Assembly (NCBI GenBank): GCA_943704525.1 | Contig: CALSCQ010002252.1 | Coordinates: 35,001 to 89,895, forward strand | Length of the DNA: 54,895 nt | Reading direction: 5' to 3' | DNA from: Pigoraptor vietnamica | Taxonomy: Eukaryota > Opisthokonta > Filasterea | In this document: in pieces, positions 1-10,911 of the stretch | How the letters are laid out: the number at the start of each line of letters is the position of its first letter | How positions within the stretch are numbered: the first letter of the stretch is position 1 | Made by a program: the position numbers and the translations under genes | The notes under the pieces: generated by a model | The model's input: only the letters and a program-made list of their open reading frames with translations | Databases searched by the model: none | What the model was told of the DNA's origin: nothing

Positions 1-1235
1 ACTTGGCCACCGTCGAGATCGACGCGTCGTTGGCGACAAAGCACGACGAGAAGAGGAGGGCGGCCTGCTTCTGGTGGAGCTGCGCAAGCTTCTGCTCGAG
101 CAGTTCGTGGTACAGCCCGTTCCCGGCAATGTTGCGGGTGCCGCCGGACCCGGCGCCGTACTTGTCAAGCGCTTCCCTTCACGCACAAAGGACACACAAG
201 GGATCAGTTCTGTACAAGGCCATACGCACGACGATACGCAATTCTTCAGCGGGTCAAAACGGCTCTCAGTCTCTCTCAAACGAGTCAAAAACGAAGAGAA
301 AACCAGAACAGAGGGAGGCCAAACAACAGGCCAAACAACCCACTTCATGGCGTTCACGACGACGGGGTTGCGGCTCATCCCGAGGTAGTCGTTGCTGCAC
401 CACACCGTGACCTTCTTGGGCGGCGCAACCGCCATCGCGGGGCCGACGCGGTACGACTCCGCCTGGGGGAAGTTCGAGGCGAGTCGGTTGATGTTCTTGA
501 AGACGCGGTAGCTGCTGTCGCTGCGCTTCTCCTCGACCTTCCCCGCGAAAACAGACTCGTAGTTGTACGCGCCCGCGGGAAGATCCGACGGGGGCGCGTT
601 CGGGTTCGGAATCACGGCGCTGAGGCGCGGCGCAGCCTCCGAAGCAACGGGAGGGAGGTTTGCCGTGAAGACGGGGCACGGCGCAGCAGCCTCCGCCGTG
701 GACACGACCTGCACACACACCACACAAGAAAATGGGTAAGAATGGCGAGAAGGAAGAAATGATCGCCTTCGTTCATGGCACACAGCAGTACACGCACACA
801 AACGGAAGCTATTCCAACTCAATCGACAACAATGATTACAAATCGGTCAACGCAAACGGTATTAAAAAAGCACACCTTCTTCAGGTGCTCCTGCATGAAC
901 GTCGTCTCGCTCGACTCGACAGCTTCCATAGCCGGCGCATCGTTCTCAATCGCTGCGGGCGCAATTTCAAACAAATTAAAAAAGCAAAACTCCGACAAAG
1001 ATTTCGCTTTCATCTTATAGCTGTTGCATCAAACAGTCCACGGAACGGGCACGCACTCACCCGCGCTCGCAGCAGGGACGCCATCGTGCATTCCGCGCGC
1101 GAACGTCATGGCCTGGGACATGATGGGGCACTGTCCCGCAAGCGAACGCATCGAGGGCGACGTCCGAATGAGCGACACGCCCGCCCGCTGCATGTGCGGG
1201 CAAAATTTGATCATGTTGGCCAGGGCCGCCTCCAT
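1..1235 (-). CDS. ALAS: 5-aminolevulinate synthase, N-terminal part (3' end beyond window)
   Basis: Pyridoxal-phosphate enzyme that condenses glycine and succinyl-CoA into 5-aminolevulinate, the first step of the C4 heme pathway in mitochondria. Exons on the minus strand are 1235-1061, 952-876, 708-344 and 177 to the window edge, all phase-compatible, giving about 264 residues. Family sequence is clear from exon 3 onward: YRVFKNINR, then [14 protein letters not shown], then [12 protein letters not shown] and [12 protein letters not shown]. The first 95 residues form a leader with three Cys-Pro motifs (FCPHM at C12, QCPIM at C36, PCPVF at C95). These resemble the heme-regulatory motifs of animal ALAS, which control import and turnover. 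The start is the first ATG of the exon carrying CP motif 1. The catalytic lysine region lies outside the window. The identification is secure; heme regulation is inferred. Confidence 0.93.
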
Positions 1236-2017
1236 CTTCCCTCACGCTCACGCGAATTGCACAATAAACACTCGCGTCGGACCCTTTCTTCCGAAGCGAC
1301 AGACGGATATAAAAACGATGTGGCTCAAGCGATTTTGAATGCCCCCGAAAGGTTGCATACACACACACGCAGACACACGGTCACGCCGCATGTGCGAGAA
1401 TGGGATACGAGAGGGGAAAAATCAACACGGCTTCGAATAAATGCGCTCACTATGGAAAATGAATGGAGACGGCAAATTGATAATAATTGAAAGTAAACAA
1501 AGTTTCATTAATTATGCGATTCTATGGAGAAAGTAGCGTGTCATATTACAACTAAAATATGTATTAAAATTTACTTGCGCCTCGTTTGGCAATGCATGGG
1601 TGAGCTTTGGGTAAGTATAAAATATGGCACTTATCAATTGTGTATGACACCGCAATTTCAATCATGTTTTGCTCTCAGAAGATCCTCAAAGGCGTCGCCA
1701 TCATTCTCTTCCTTACTAAACCCATCTGCTTCCGAAATAGTCTAAAGCGATTCACTATGCCGTTGTGAATGGGTTTACTTTAATTTGAGAGTCAAATCAC
1801 TTTTGTGTCATATTTTCCCATGGTTTCCAAATATTCATGTGTTTGATTGCGCAACCGATCCAATCGGAACACAAACAGGTGACTTCCGAATCACCACGAA
1901 ATTCGGCCTTTAGCAAAAGACTTTCACTTCAAATGTTACGCACTTGTTACAACTTTTATCGGCTGAGCGCGCCTTTTTTTGTTGTGGGAAGTTTTAACCA
2001 ACTCCCAAACCCAACGC
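1236..2017. other. Divergent intergenic region, AT-rich core
   Basis: This lies between the ALAS start (minus) and the MUTYH start (plus) and must hold both promoters. About 1430-2000 is visibly much richer in A and T than the surrounding DNA. The longest plus-strand ORF here (1524-1745) has no recognisable domain and no splice partner. I see no RNA gene or repeat. Confidence 0.6.
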
Positions 2018-3622
2018 ATGATGCCGACGACAAAGCGCACGCGTGCATCGTCCAAAGCCGGAGCCATTGCATTTGCTGCTGCGGTTGCGCCCAAAATCGC
2101 GCCGCCGGGCAAAGATGCCGTCCAGGACATTGAAGACTTGATGCGATTGAGGGCGCAGCGCATGCCCCGAGGATCTCATGGCGACGGCTTCCACGAGTTC
2201 GAGGCGGACGAAGTTTCGTCCATTCGTTCGCGGCTGTTGGAATGGTACGATGAGCACCAGCGTGTACTTCCGTGGCGACGACCGTCTTCGGCGAGCTCGG
2301 TGGGCGTCGATGCGCGTCCCGACAACGGCGACGACGAGAACCGCCCCTATCGCGTCTGGGTGTCCGAGATCATGCTGCAGCAGACGCAGGTATCGAAGGT
2401 GATTGGCTACTTTGAGCGGTGGATCGCGCGCTGGCCAACTGCGGCGGCGCTGGCGAGCGCGACGCTTGAAGAGGTCAACGAGGTCTGGTCGGGACTTGGC
2501 TACTATTCGCGCGCGCGAAGGCTGCACGAAGGGGCTCGGCGCATCACCGAAGAGCTCGGCGGGCGCTTTCCATCCGACGCGGAAACACTCATGAAAGAGA
2601 TCAGCGGCGTTGGACGTTACACCGCGGGTGCCGTCGCGTCGATTGCATTTGGAGAGCGCGTGCCTGTTGTGGACGGGAATGTCATCCGCGTACTGAGCCG
2701 CCTCCGCAGTATAGGCGCCGACCCAAAGGCAGCCGCCGTCGTCGAGAAGATGTGGGAGTTGGCTGGCGCGCTTGTGGATCCTTCGCGTCCCGGCGACTTC
2801 AACCAATCCATCATGGAGCTGGGCGCGACCGTGTGCACGCCACAAACCCCTAAGTGTGGCGAGTGCCCCGTTCGTCGTCACTGTCGCGCGCTTGCGGAAA
2901 GCGATGACGTGTTCGTGCCGGTCGCTTCGAACAAGCCGCCCCGAAAGGCTGCGAGAACTAGCGAGCCTGCGACGCAGTGTGACCTGTGCCACGAATCGCT
3001 AGCCGGCGCAACAGCAAGTCCGCCGACTCGTTTGAGCGTACTTGCCTACCCAATCAAGGTCGCGAAAAAGAAGGCGCGCGAGGAGAGCTTTGCCGTTGCC
3101 GTCGCTATCGCGCGGTCGTCGCCTGCGCCGCTCTATCTCATTGTGAAGCGGCCAGACAAGGGCCTTCTTGGGGGACTGTGGGAGTTCCCCAACCGTCAGC
3201 TGGCGTCGGCAGTGTGCGACGACGGCGACGACGAAGCTGTGCAGCTCGTGCCGGCACAGGCGCGCGAATCGGACGCCGTGGAGACGATCCGGTCGCTTGC
3301 CGTGCGTGCGTCGGACTTGTCGGTGTCTACGTTTTACGCGGGCGCCGTCTCGCACGTTTTCAGCCACGTGAAGCACACGTATGAAGTGTATTTGTGCACG
3401 GTCGAGGAGGCGTTTGCGACCTCGGAGGGCGCTGAGGTAATGCGGTGGATGTCGGAGGATCAGCTCTCGTCGGCGGCGCTATCGACAGCCATGCGGAAAG
3501 TGCTCGATTGCGCGTTGAAAGGGGCGGCCAGCGAGTCGCCGGGCAAACCGGCGCCGAAGAAGCAGGCTGGCCATCGCTCCAAGGGCCAGTCCGCGATAAG
3601 CGCCTTTTTCAAGGCAAAATGA
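2018..3622 (+). CDS. MUTYH: Adenine DNA glycosylase (MutY/MUTYH)
   Basis: Removes adenine mispaired with 8-oxoguanine in base-excision repair. The gene is a single exon of 534 residues. The HhH-GPD domain covers roughly residues 75-295. The catalytic Glu is in SEIMLQQTQV (E117), the helix-hairpin-helix is in KEISGVGRYTAGAV, and the catalytic Asp is in VVDGNVIRV (D219). The 4Fe-4S loop has spacing C-X6-C-X2-C-X5-C (C273, C280, C283, C289). A NUDIX-like 8-oxoG recognition domain follows, with the WEFPNRQL segment. The last residues, QSAISAFF (524-531), match the PCNA-binding PIP box consensus. Two ATGs are adjacent (2018 and 2021); the first is used. An in-frame TTG upstream is not needed. The protein is probably nuclear, and a mitochondrial form cannot be excluded. 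Confidence 0.96.
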   Translation: MMPTTKRTRASSKAGAIAFAAAVAPKIAPPGKDAVQDIEDLMRLRAQRMPRGSHGDGFHEFEADEVSSIRSRLLEWYDEHQRVLPWRRPSSASSVGVDARPDNGDDENRPYRVWVSEIMLQQTQVSKVIGYFERWIARWPTAAALASATLEEVNEVWSGLGYYSRARRLHEGARRITEELGGRFPSDAETLMKEISGVGRYTAGAVASIAFGERVPVVDGNVIRVLSRLRSIGADPKAAAVVEKMWELAGALVDPSRPGDFNQSIMELGATVCTPQTPKCGECPVRRHCRALAESDDVFVPVASNKPPRKAARTSEPATQCDLCHESLAGATASPPTRLSVLAYPIKVAKKKAREESFAVAVAIARSSPAPLYLIVKRPDKGLLGGLWEFPNRQLASAVCDDGDDEAVQLVPAQARESDAVETIRSLAVRASDLSVSTFYAGAVSHVFSHVKHTYEVYLCTVEEAFATSEGAEVMRWMSEDQLSSAALSTAMRKVLDCALKGAASESPGKPAPKKQAGHRSKGQSAISAFFKAK

Positions 3623-4218
3623 AATGGGCCGGCAGACTTGCAAGAAGATGACTAGAGTGGCGCATCTCGAAATTTGAATGCGTTGTTCGTAGTTGTTTCG
3701 GTGTGTGCCCATATTGTGTAAGCAAACGCGCAAATGTTTCACTTTTGTCCAGGTGCGTCAGCATGTGCGGGGCGCATCATGATACTCGGGTTCTTCTAAT
3801 TTTTTCGGCACGAGGAGCCCTGGAGTGAATCGTGAGTAGCCGGATTTGACTTGGAGTTGTCGAGATTATTGACAAAAAATGCGCCTCAGTTTCAATATAA
3901 TCCTTCGGCTGCTCCACCCTCGTCATTGGACGCCTCACTTGTCTCACTTCGTTCGCAGTGTGCACTCGCACATACACACAAAGAGATCCACCTGCATTTC
4001 TCTCGTTGTGCTCTCAGCGAAAGACCAGAAGACATCGTTGCCGCTTTGTGGCGTCTCGTCGTTTCAGTGCTTCCCCCCTTTCTCTCTCCCAACGAGACCG
4101 CCGCGGCAGGGTCCGCGAGAAGACATCACACACGAGAAACGGCTTGCGCAACAGTGCTGAACGTGGCCGATGGTTTCGCGTCGTTAAAGCCCAAGCGATC
4201 GCCGCGCGGCTTGTTCGC
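3623..4218 (+). other. Intergenic region between MUTYH and the HECT ligase gene
   Basis: This contains the MUTYH 3' end and the HECT ligase promoter and 5' leader. From about 3958 the frame of the HECT first exon is already open, so an earlier start is possible. The upstream translation does not look protein-like, and the first convincing ATG is at 4219. I see no RNA gene or repeat. Confidence 0.5.
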
Positions 4219-7200
4219 ATGGACGGGCGGGGCTCTCGTTCCGGCCGCTCCCAATCGTCAACGCCCCGTGGGGACGCGAAGGTAAAGACCGGAACACGGA
4301 CGAGACACCAGCAACAGCAGCAGGAACAAAAGACAATTGCATACGCGCGCAGAGCCACCTCGGCACGTGCACAGCGGGGGGTATCGCAGGCGACTTCTGA
4401 GCAAGTCGCGTACAGTAACGAGGGGGAGGACGTAACGAACGAGAAGCCGACGCGTCGGTCGAAGCGCGCGGCGCCGGAAATCGCCGAAGAGGGCTCGCAG
4501 GAGCGGCCTTCGAAGCGGCGGAACACGCGCAGCGAGACCAGCGTTGCGGTTGAGGAGAGTGGGCAGTTCGCCGGAGCCGTTTCCACACAGGACGCGCCGT
4601 CGCTGAGGCCGCGAAGGCCTCGATCGGAGATAGGGTCGGCCTGTAGCAGCCCTGCGGCGAATTCCGTCGCACGCCGAGAGCAGCCCACGCCGAAGTCAGG
4701 CGGGCAAAGCCCGGTTCGTACGTCGCCGCGCCGCACGGCGTCCGCTCCGAGTGACGAGGAGGAACCGAAACCGAAGCGACAGAAGACTGTGAAGGAGGAT
4801 CGACCCGCCGCGCAAGCGAAGAAGTCGCGTGGCGGACGAAAGGCTATGTCGGGCAAGGAGGATAATCGATCCAAGAAAATGGAGGAGAGCGAAGACGACG
4901 AATTCCAGGACGCCGCTGAGCACCACGCCGACGACGACGGCGAAGGAGAGGGGGACGTCGAGGGAGACGGAATGGCGCACAGCGGACACGGTGACGATGA
5001 TGACGAGGGAAGCCACGACGGCAACGATGAGGACGAAGACGATGGCGAGGAGGACGAGGGCGAGGACGGCACGGCCCGGCTTACCGCGGACTCGCAGGAC
5101 AGTGCCACGGCTGCGCTGCAGGGACTGCTGCGACGCCTCGGCGCGGGGATCGAGATGCACATGGGCGGGCACGCGCATGCGATCGGTGAGTGATTAAGTT
5201 GTCGATTTGAATACGCTCGTGTGTGCGTGTGTGGTATGCGTGCAGGTCAAGTAACTCCTGCTTCAAAACGTATTCCAGCCGGCGGGTCCGGCCGCCTTCG
5301 TGCCCTACTGCAGGGGCTCAAGTCTCCTTCCGAGGACGAGAAGCTTGTCGCCGTCTCCGAGCTATGCGAACTCTTGTCGATGAGCACGGAGGACAACTTG
5401 CCGGGATTCCCCATCGACCAGTTCGTGCAGCCGCTCGTCGAGATGCTTCGTCTCGAACACAACCCCGAGCTCATGCTTCTCGCCGCGCGCGCGATGACGC
5501 ACCTCATCGAGGCCTTGCCGGGAAGCGTCGGCCCCGTCGTCAACAACGGCGGTGTCGGTTTGCTGTGCGAGAAGCTGCTCAACATTGAGTACATTGACCT
5601 CGCCGAGCAGTCGCTGACCGCGCTGGAGAAGATTTCCAAGGAGCATGGCGGTACCATTCTTGCGGCCGGTGGCCTTTCGGCGGTGTTGCAGTTCCTGGAC
5701 TTTTTCTCGACGAGCCTGCAGCGGTGCGCCGTCACGATTGCGTCGAACGCGTGCCGTTCCGCGCCGCGAGACAGCTTTCACCTTGTGCGCGACTCTATTC
5801 CGCTGCTCGCAAACCTTCTTACTTACCAGGACAAGAAGGTCGTGGAGCGCGCGTGCCTCTGCTTCGCGCGCCTCGTCGACTCGTTTGCGGAGGATGGCGC
5901 GCACGTCGAGGCCATCGCGTCGCAGGGAATGATCGAGAACATGCTCAAGCTCATCTCGGCCCAGCCCATGCCGGTCTCCGCGGGGACGTTTACGATGATA
6001 GTGCGCACGCTGTCGGCTGCGTCTCGCGCTCGTCCGTCACTCGTCGCGTCTCTCCACGAGTTCCACGTCGCTGGCACCATCCGGCAGATTCTGCTCGGCC
6101 CTGACCGCGCCCCTGGCGACGTTTCGTACGCATCGGGCAGTCACACGGCCGAGCAGCTATACGAGATACTCTGCCTCTCTGCGGAGATGCTCCCACGCCT
6201 TCCGGAAGAGGGCATTCTCGCGGGGCCGCCGTCGTCGCAGGGGCAGCAGCGGACTGGCCGGCATCGCAGGAATCTCACGGGAGAGTCGATGGGAACGCCC
6301 GCGGACACGGTCTCGGCCGCCGATGACCCGCGCGCAGCGCTCATCCAGAAGAAGCCGGACGTCGTGGCGACGTTTGCCGAGGAGCTCTTGCCGGTGTTCC
6401 TAGAGGTGTACCAGTCGACGGTCAGCTCAACCGTCCGCCGCAAGTGTCTCGTGACGATTCTCAAGATTGTTCACTTTTCCTCGGCGGAGCACCTCACGGA
6501 GCTGCTGCGGACTGTCGCCATTTCGAGCTTTGTGGCCGGACTCCTCACCGCCCGCGATCCGCACGTCGTAGTGTATGCCGTGCAGCTGGCCGACATTCTC
6601 ATCCGCAAGATGCCGAGCATTTTTTCCACGTACTTCCGCCGCGAGGGCGTCATGTATGAAATGGCGCGCCTCGCTCAGGCGGCAAAGGGTGCCGCGGCGC
6701 CCGCTCCCACCGCGCAGCTCGCCAGGCTTGCGCAGGGCACCTTCTCAACGCCTCCGAATCGCCGCCTTAGCGAGTCTTATAAGAAGTCCGACAAGAAGAA
6801 GGGCAAGGGGGCGGCCGAAGAGGAAGAGGGGAAGGCGGACGCGAAGGCAGGTGCGCCGCGCGTGTCTGCGGAGATGGCCAACCCCACGCCCACCAAGTCG
6901 CCGGGTGCGGCGTCTGAGGAGACGCAGCGGTGGATTTCGGAGCAGGCGAGCGCGTTCTGCGCCGAGTTCTACCATGAGATGGCGTCAGACTCTGCGCCCG
7001 CGCACCCCGCGGCCGAGACGCTCCGCCTCCTGAAGACGCTCGCGGCCAAGATTTCCTCCGAGACGGACGCGGCGACTGACACGCTCGTGGCGATCCGTGA
7101 CATCGTCGTAGACGCTGAACGCAATGTCTCGTCGTTTGAGCTCCACAATAGCGGTATGCTGGCGGCTCTCCTTCGCTACGTGGCTGTCCCCGAGGGCCAG

Positions 7201-10200
7201 TACAGCAACGCCGCTCGCACGGACCGCCTGCGGTGCTTCGCGCACGTCTTCCTCAACGCGCCGGCGCCCGCGGGAGTGCAGCCTGTACCCTTCCTGCCCG
7301 GCGCTCCCGCGCTCGTTCAGCTCGTGGCCAAGACGCACGGGTCGCTCAACAACATTGAGCAGTTTCCCGTCATTCTGAGCGAGGTCAACAATAGGTCCGG
7401 TGCCGCGGCCGGGGGGCAGCGTGGTGCGCTGGGCGGTCTCAAGGCGCTCACGCAGCCTCTCAAGCTCCGCCTTGCGCGCGAGTCGGGCGAGGAGGGTCTC
7501 AAGGACTACAGCGGCAGCATCGTGCTTATCGAGCCTCTCGCAACGGTTCAGGCGATAGAAGACTTCCTGTGGCCCCGCGTGCGATCTCGTGAAACTGCGG
7601 ACGCTGCGAAGACACGCGAGGAGGCGCTGCGCAGGCGCATGCAGCGCGTGCGCCGCGACTCGGCTGGTCGCGAGTTTGAGGAAGAAGGCGACGACAGCGA
7701 TTCTTCGGACGTGTCGCAGTCGTCCGATCGGCCGCCGGAGTCGGAGCGTCGCCAGTCTGGCACGGAGACGGGGGCCGCGCGGAACCGCGAACGCAGGTTG
7801 CACCTGTATCTTGAGGGAAACGAGCTGCAGCCGTCGATGACCATCTTTCAGGCTGTGCAGCGCTTCGGCGCAGACGCCGCCCCGGAGGAGGAAGGCGGCG
7901 ACGACGAACAGCAGCAGCAACGCGCGCGCCCGTTGGGAACGTACACGATCAAGTACCGTCTCGCACCCGCGGGCGGCTCCTCTGCGTCGAACACGCAGGG
8001 CGCGACCGTTGTGGGTGCCGCGACTACTGTTGGCGATACGTCGGCAGCTGCCGGGACGGCGGCGGAGGGCCCGAGTGGCGCGCTGAGCAACACGCTTGCG
8101 CTGGACGCCTACCTTGGGGCGCTCCCGTGTTCGATTCCCCCGACGGACGCGGTTTATCCGGTACTGCGGCTCCTCCGTGCCCTGTACGGCCTCAACCGGT
8201 TCTGGTCGGTGCTGTACGATGCGCCGACGGTTGCGGGCGCCTCGGCGGTGTCTCTGAACGCCGTCGAGTTTGTCAACAACCGCCTGACGGCCAAGACGAT
8301 GCGGCAGTTGCAAGACCCCATTGCCCTTTGCAGCAACAGCATTCCCGAATGGGTCGGCGAGCTCGTGCGCGTGTGCCCGTTCCTCTTCCCGTTCGACTGC
8401 CGCCAGCTCTACTTTTACATGACGTCATTTGGGATTTCGCGCGCCCTCATGCGGCTGCAGGAGCGACCGAACGAGGCCGCGCCCGGCGACGAGGGGAATG
8501 CGAACGGCGGCAACGAACGGGACTCGTTCCGCGTCGGCCGCATTTCGCGGACGAAGGTGCGCATTCCCCGGCAGCGCATTCTCGAGACGACGGTCAAGGT
8601 CATGGAGATGTATGCGAGCACAAAGGCAATCCTCGAAATCGAGTATTTTGACGAGGCCGGCACGGGCCTCGGGCCTACTCTGGAATTCTACACGCTCGCG
8701 TCCAAAGCGTTCCGTCGCGCCGATCTGTGGCTGTGGCGCGGATCGAAGGCTGCGGAATCTGGCGAGTCGACCACCCGCGTCGAGATGGACACGGACGGCA
8801 AGGAGGTTGCGTACGTGCACGCGCCGCGCGGCCTGTTCCCCGCGCCGCTTCCCCCCAATGTGGAGGAGAGCGCGATCAAGACGCGGATGAGCCACTTTAC
8901 TGTGCTCGGGCGTTTCGTGGCCAAGGCGCTCCTGGACTGCCGCATCATTGACGTTCCGCTGAGCCTCCCCTTCTGCAAGTGGATGCTGGGACTCGAGGCG
9001 GAGCTGCAAGTGCGCGACATCCGGGTGCGTAAATGCCGCTAAAGCCGTGCCTTTCTTTCCCCTTCTCTTTTCTGTTTTTCCGGACCGGTTTGTTACTAAT
9101 TTGAAAACGTATGATTTGCGGGGTGCATGACACTTACTTTTCTATTTGGTGTGGCGATGGCTGATGGCTTACTCGAAACTTACGCGCAGGACATCGATCC
9201 CGTTCTTGCGACTTCGCTGGAGGAGCTCTTCGAGGCCGCACGCCAGCGCTCAGCGGTCCTTGCCAATACGTCGCTGGTGGGCCGGATGTGCACGAACTCG
9301 TAACTGTTGGGGTTAGGGGTTGTCTTAGTGTTCATATGTCCAGCGACGACGTATCTATTGGGCTTAATGTTGTCTTGTTTGCCTGATCTCGTACTTTTCC
9401 GCTTTCAGACGGACGCGGAGCGAGAGATTGCGCTCGATAACATCAACATTCGCGGCGCCTCTGTGGAGGACCTCTGCCTCGATTTCACGCTTCCCGGCTA
9501 TCCCGAAATTGACCTCAAGGTGCGCACGCGAGCGCGCTTCACGTTGTCTGTTCAGTGCATGTGCACTAGGTAAATTTCTTGATCAATTCTCATGCAACTG
9601 ACATCTGGCGCAACAGGAAAACGGTCGGGACTTTGCGGTGACTCTGGACAACCTCGAGGAGTATCTTGGCGTGAGTACCTCTCTTGATGCTCGGTGCATC
9701 ACCAAAACCGAGTTTATGCTGCGTGTGTATGCGTGCATTGGTCATCGTAATATTGTGCTGCGTGAGAGTCTCAACGTCCGCGCGCACGCAGCTTGTTGTC
9801 GAGGTGACCCTCCGCTCTGGCGTCCGGCGCCAGTTTGAGGCGTTCCGCACGGGATTCAACGCCGTCTTCCCCATCAAGGCCCTTCGCGCGTTTGTGCCGG
9901 AGGAGATTGACACGCTGCTCTGCGGGTCCACGAAGGAGCTCTGGGACCGAAAGAGTGAGTAGGGTCAAATCCTCGCGCGATGAACCCGCCTCAATTGTTG
10001 CCGTGCGTTCCATGTTGCATGTTTGTCCCATTTACGCCAATGTCTGCCTCTGCTGACGAGATTTGTCCATTCCCTGTGCAGCGCTTGTTGAGGCGTGCAA
10101 GCCGGACCACGGGTACACGATTGGCAGCGGCGCCGTCCAGAAGCTCTTCGATATTCTCAGCGAGTACTCGCCCGAGGAGCAGCGCAAGTTCCTCCAGTTT

Positions 10201-10524
10201 GCGACGGGGAGCCCCAACCTTCCTGTCGGCGGTACGTTAGCACTATGTGACCCGTGGGATCCGGTGATTGGTCGCACTAGGAATTGTTCACTAACGGTCC
10301 ACTCGCTGCACCTCACTTCCCCCGCAGGCCTTCGCAGCCTGAACCCGCCTCTCACAATCGTCCGCAAGACGCCCGAAGCCCCGCACACGGCGGACGATTA
10401 CCTCCCGTCGGTGATGACGTGCGTCAACTACCTGAAGCTGCCGGACTATTCGACGAAGGAAGTCATGGCGGCGAAGCTGAAGACGGCGATCAACGAGGGG
10501 CAGAACTCGTTCCACCTCTCTTGA
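4219..10524 (+). CDS. HECT-type E3 ubiquitin ligase, TRIP12/UFD4/UPL3 family
   Basis: Accepts ubiquitin from an E2 onto its HECT cysteine and transfers it to substrates; this family serves the ubiquitin-fusion-degradation and N-degron pathways. Exons are 4219-5185, 5246-9024, 9190-9276, 9409-9519, 9617-9670, 9792-9954, 10082-10231 and 10328-10524, totalling 1835 residues. Exon 1 (residues 1-322) is charged and low-complexity: basic first, then a strongly acidic Asp/Glu stretch near 4880-5070. ARM-like helical repeats begin about residue 335 ([19 protein letters not shown]). The HECT domain covers roughly 1430-1835 and has hallmark segments [46 protein letters not shown] and the catalytic Cys in [15 protein letters not shown] (about C1802). 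It ends in SFHLS, as in the family. Exon phases all agree. The N-terminal start is less certain than the rest. Confidence 0.95.
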
Positions 10525-10911
10525 ACGGCGTCCGCGTCTTGCGGCGGCGCTGCGTGAGTGATTGTACCGTTTCGTTTGTGGCGTTTCGCAACCTGTTTGG
10601 GACTTTGGCTGCTGGATTTGCCGAGGCATGAATGATTGATCTCGCGGGTGCGCGTGCGTGTGCGTATGGATGTGCGTTGTTTTGCGGCGTGGCGTGATAG
10701 TACTGTGACTAAATACCTGTAGCGTGGTGTTGCATGAGTTGCTTTCGGTAACTGAGCAAAGAAACCCAAGAAACAATCAGCATGACGTAACATCAAACTG
10801 GCCGAGAATTGCGTGCATTTTAGCTCTTCCGATGCAACACGAAAACGCACGCCACACCGCGCAAAGCATTATTGCCACTGAGAGGTGGGACTCTAATGTT
10901 GTGAACTTAAG
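10525..10911 (+). other. Short intergenic region between the HECT ligase and GNAT genes
   Basis: This holds the HECT ligase 3' untranslated region and the promoter of the downstream GNAT gene, both on the plus strand. I see no ORF with protein character, no repeat and no RNA gene. Confidence 0.5.

Noticed and set aside
1524-1745. Small gene in the AT-rich region (73 residues)
   Set aside because: No recognisable domain or initiation context, and it lies in AT-rich intergenic DNA.
1994-2992. 332-residue ORF antisense to MUTYH
   Set aside because: Shadow of a GC-rich coding strand; no domain and no splice structure.
4014-5162. 382-residue Ser/Pro-rich ORF antisense to HECT exon 1
   Set aside because: Mirror of the acidic low-complexity coding sequence on the other strand.
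6985-8313. 442-residue Arg-rich ORF antisense to the HECT gene
   Set aside because: Composition is that of an antisense shadow; the sense strand has clear family sequence.
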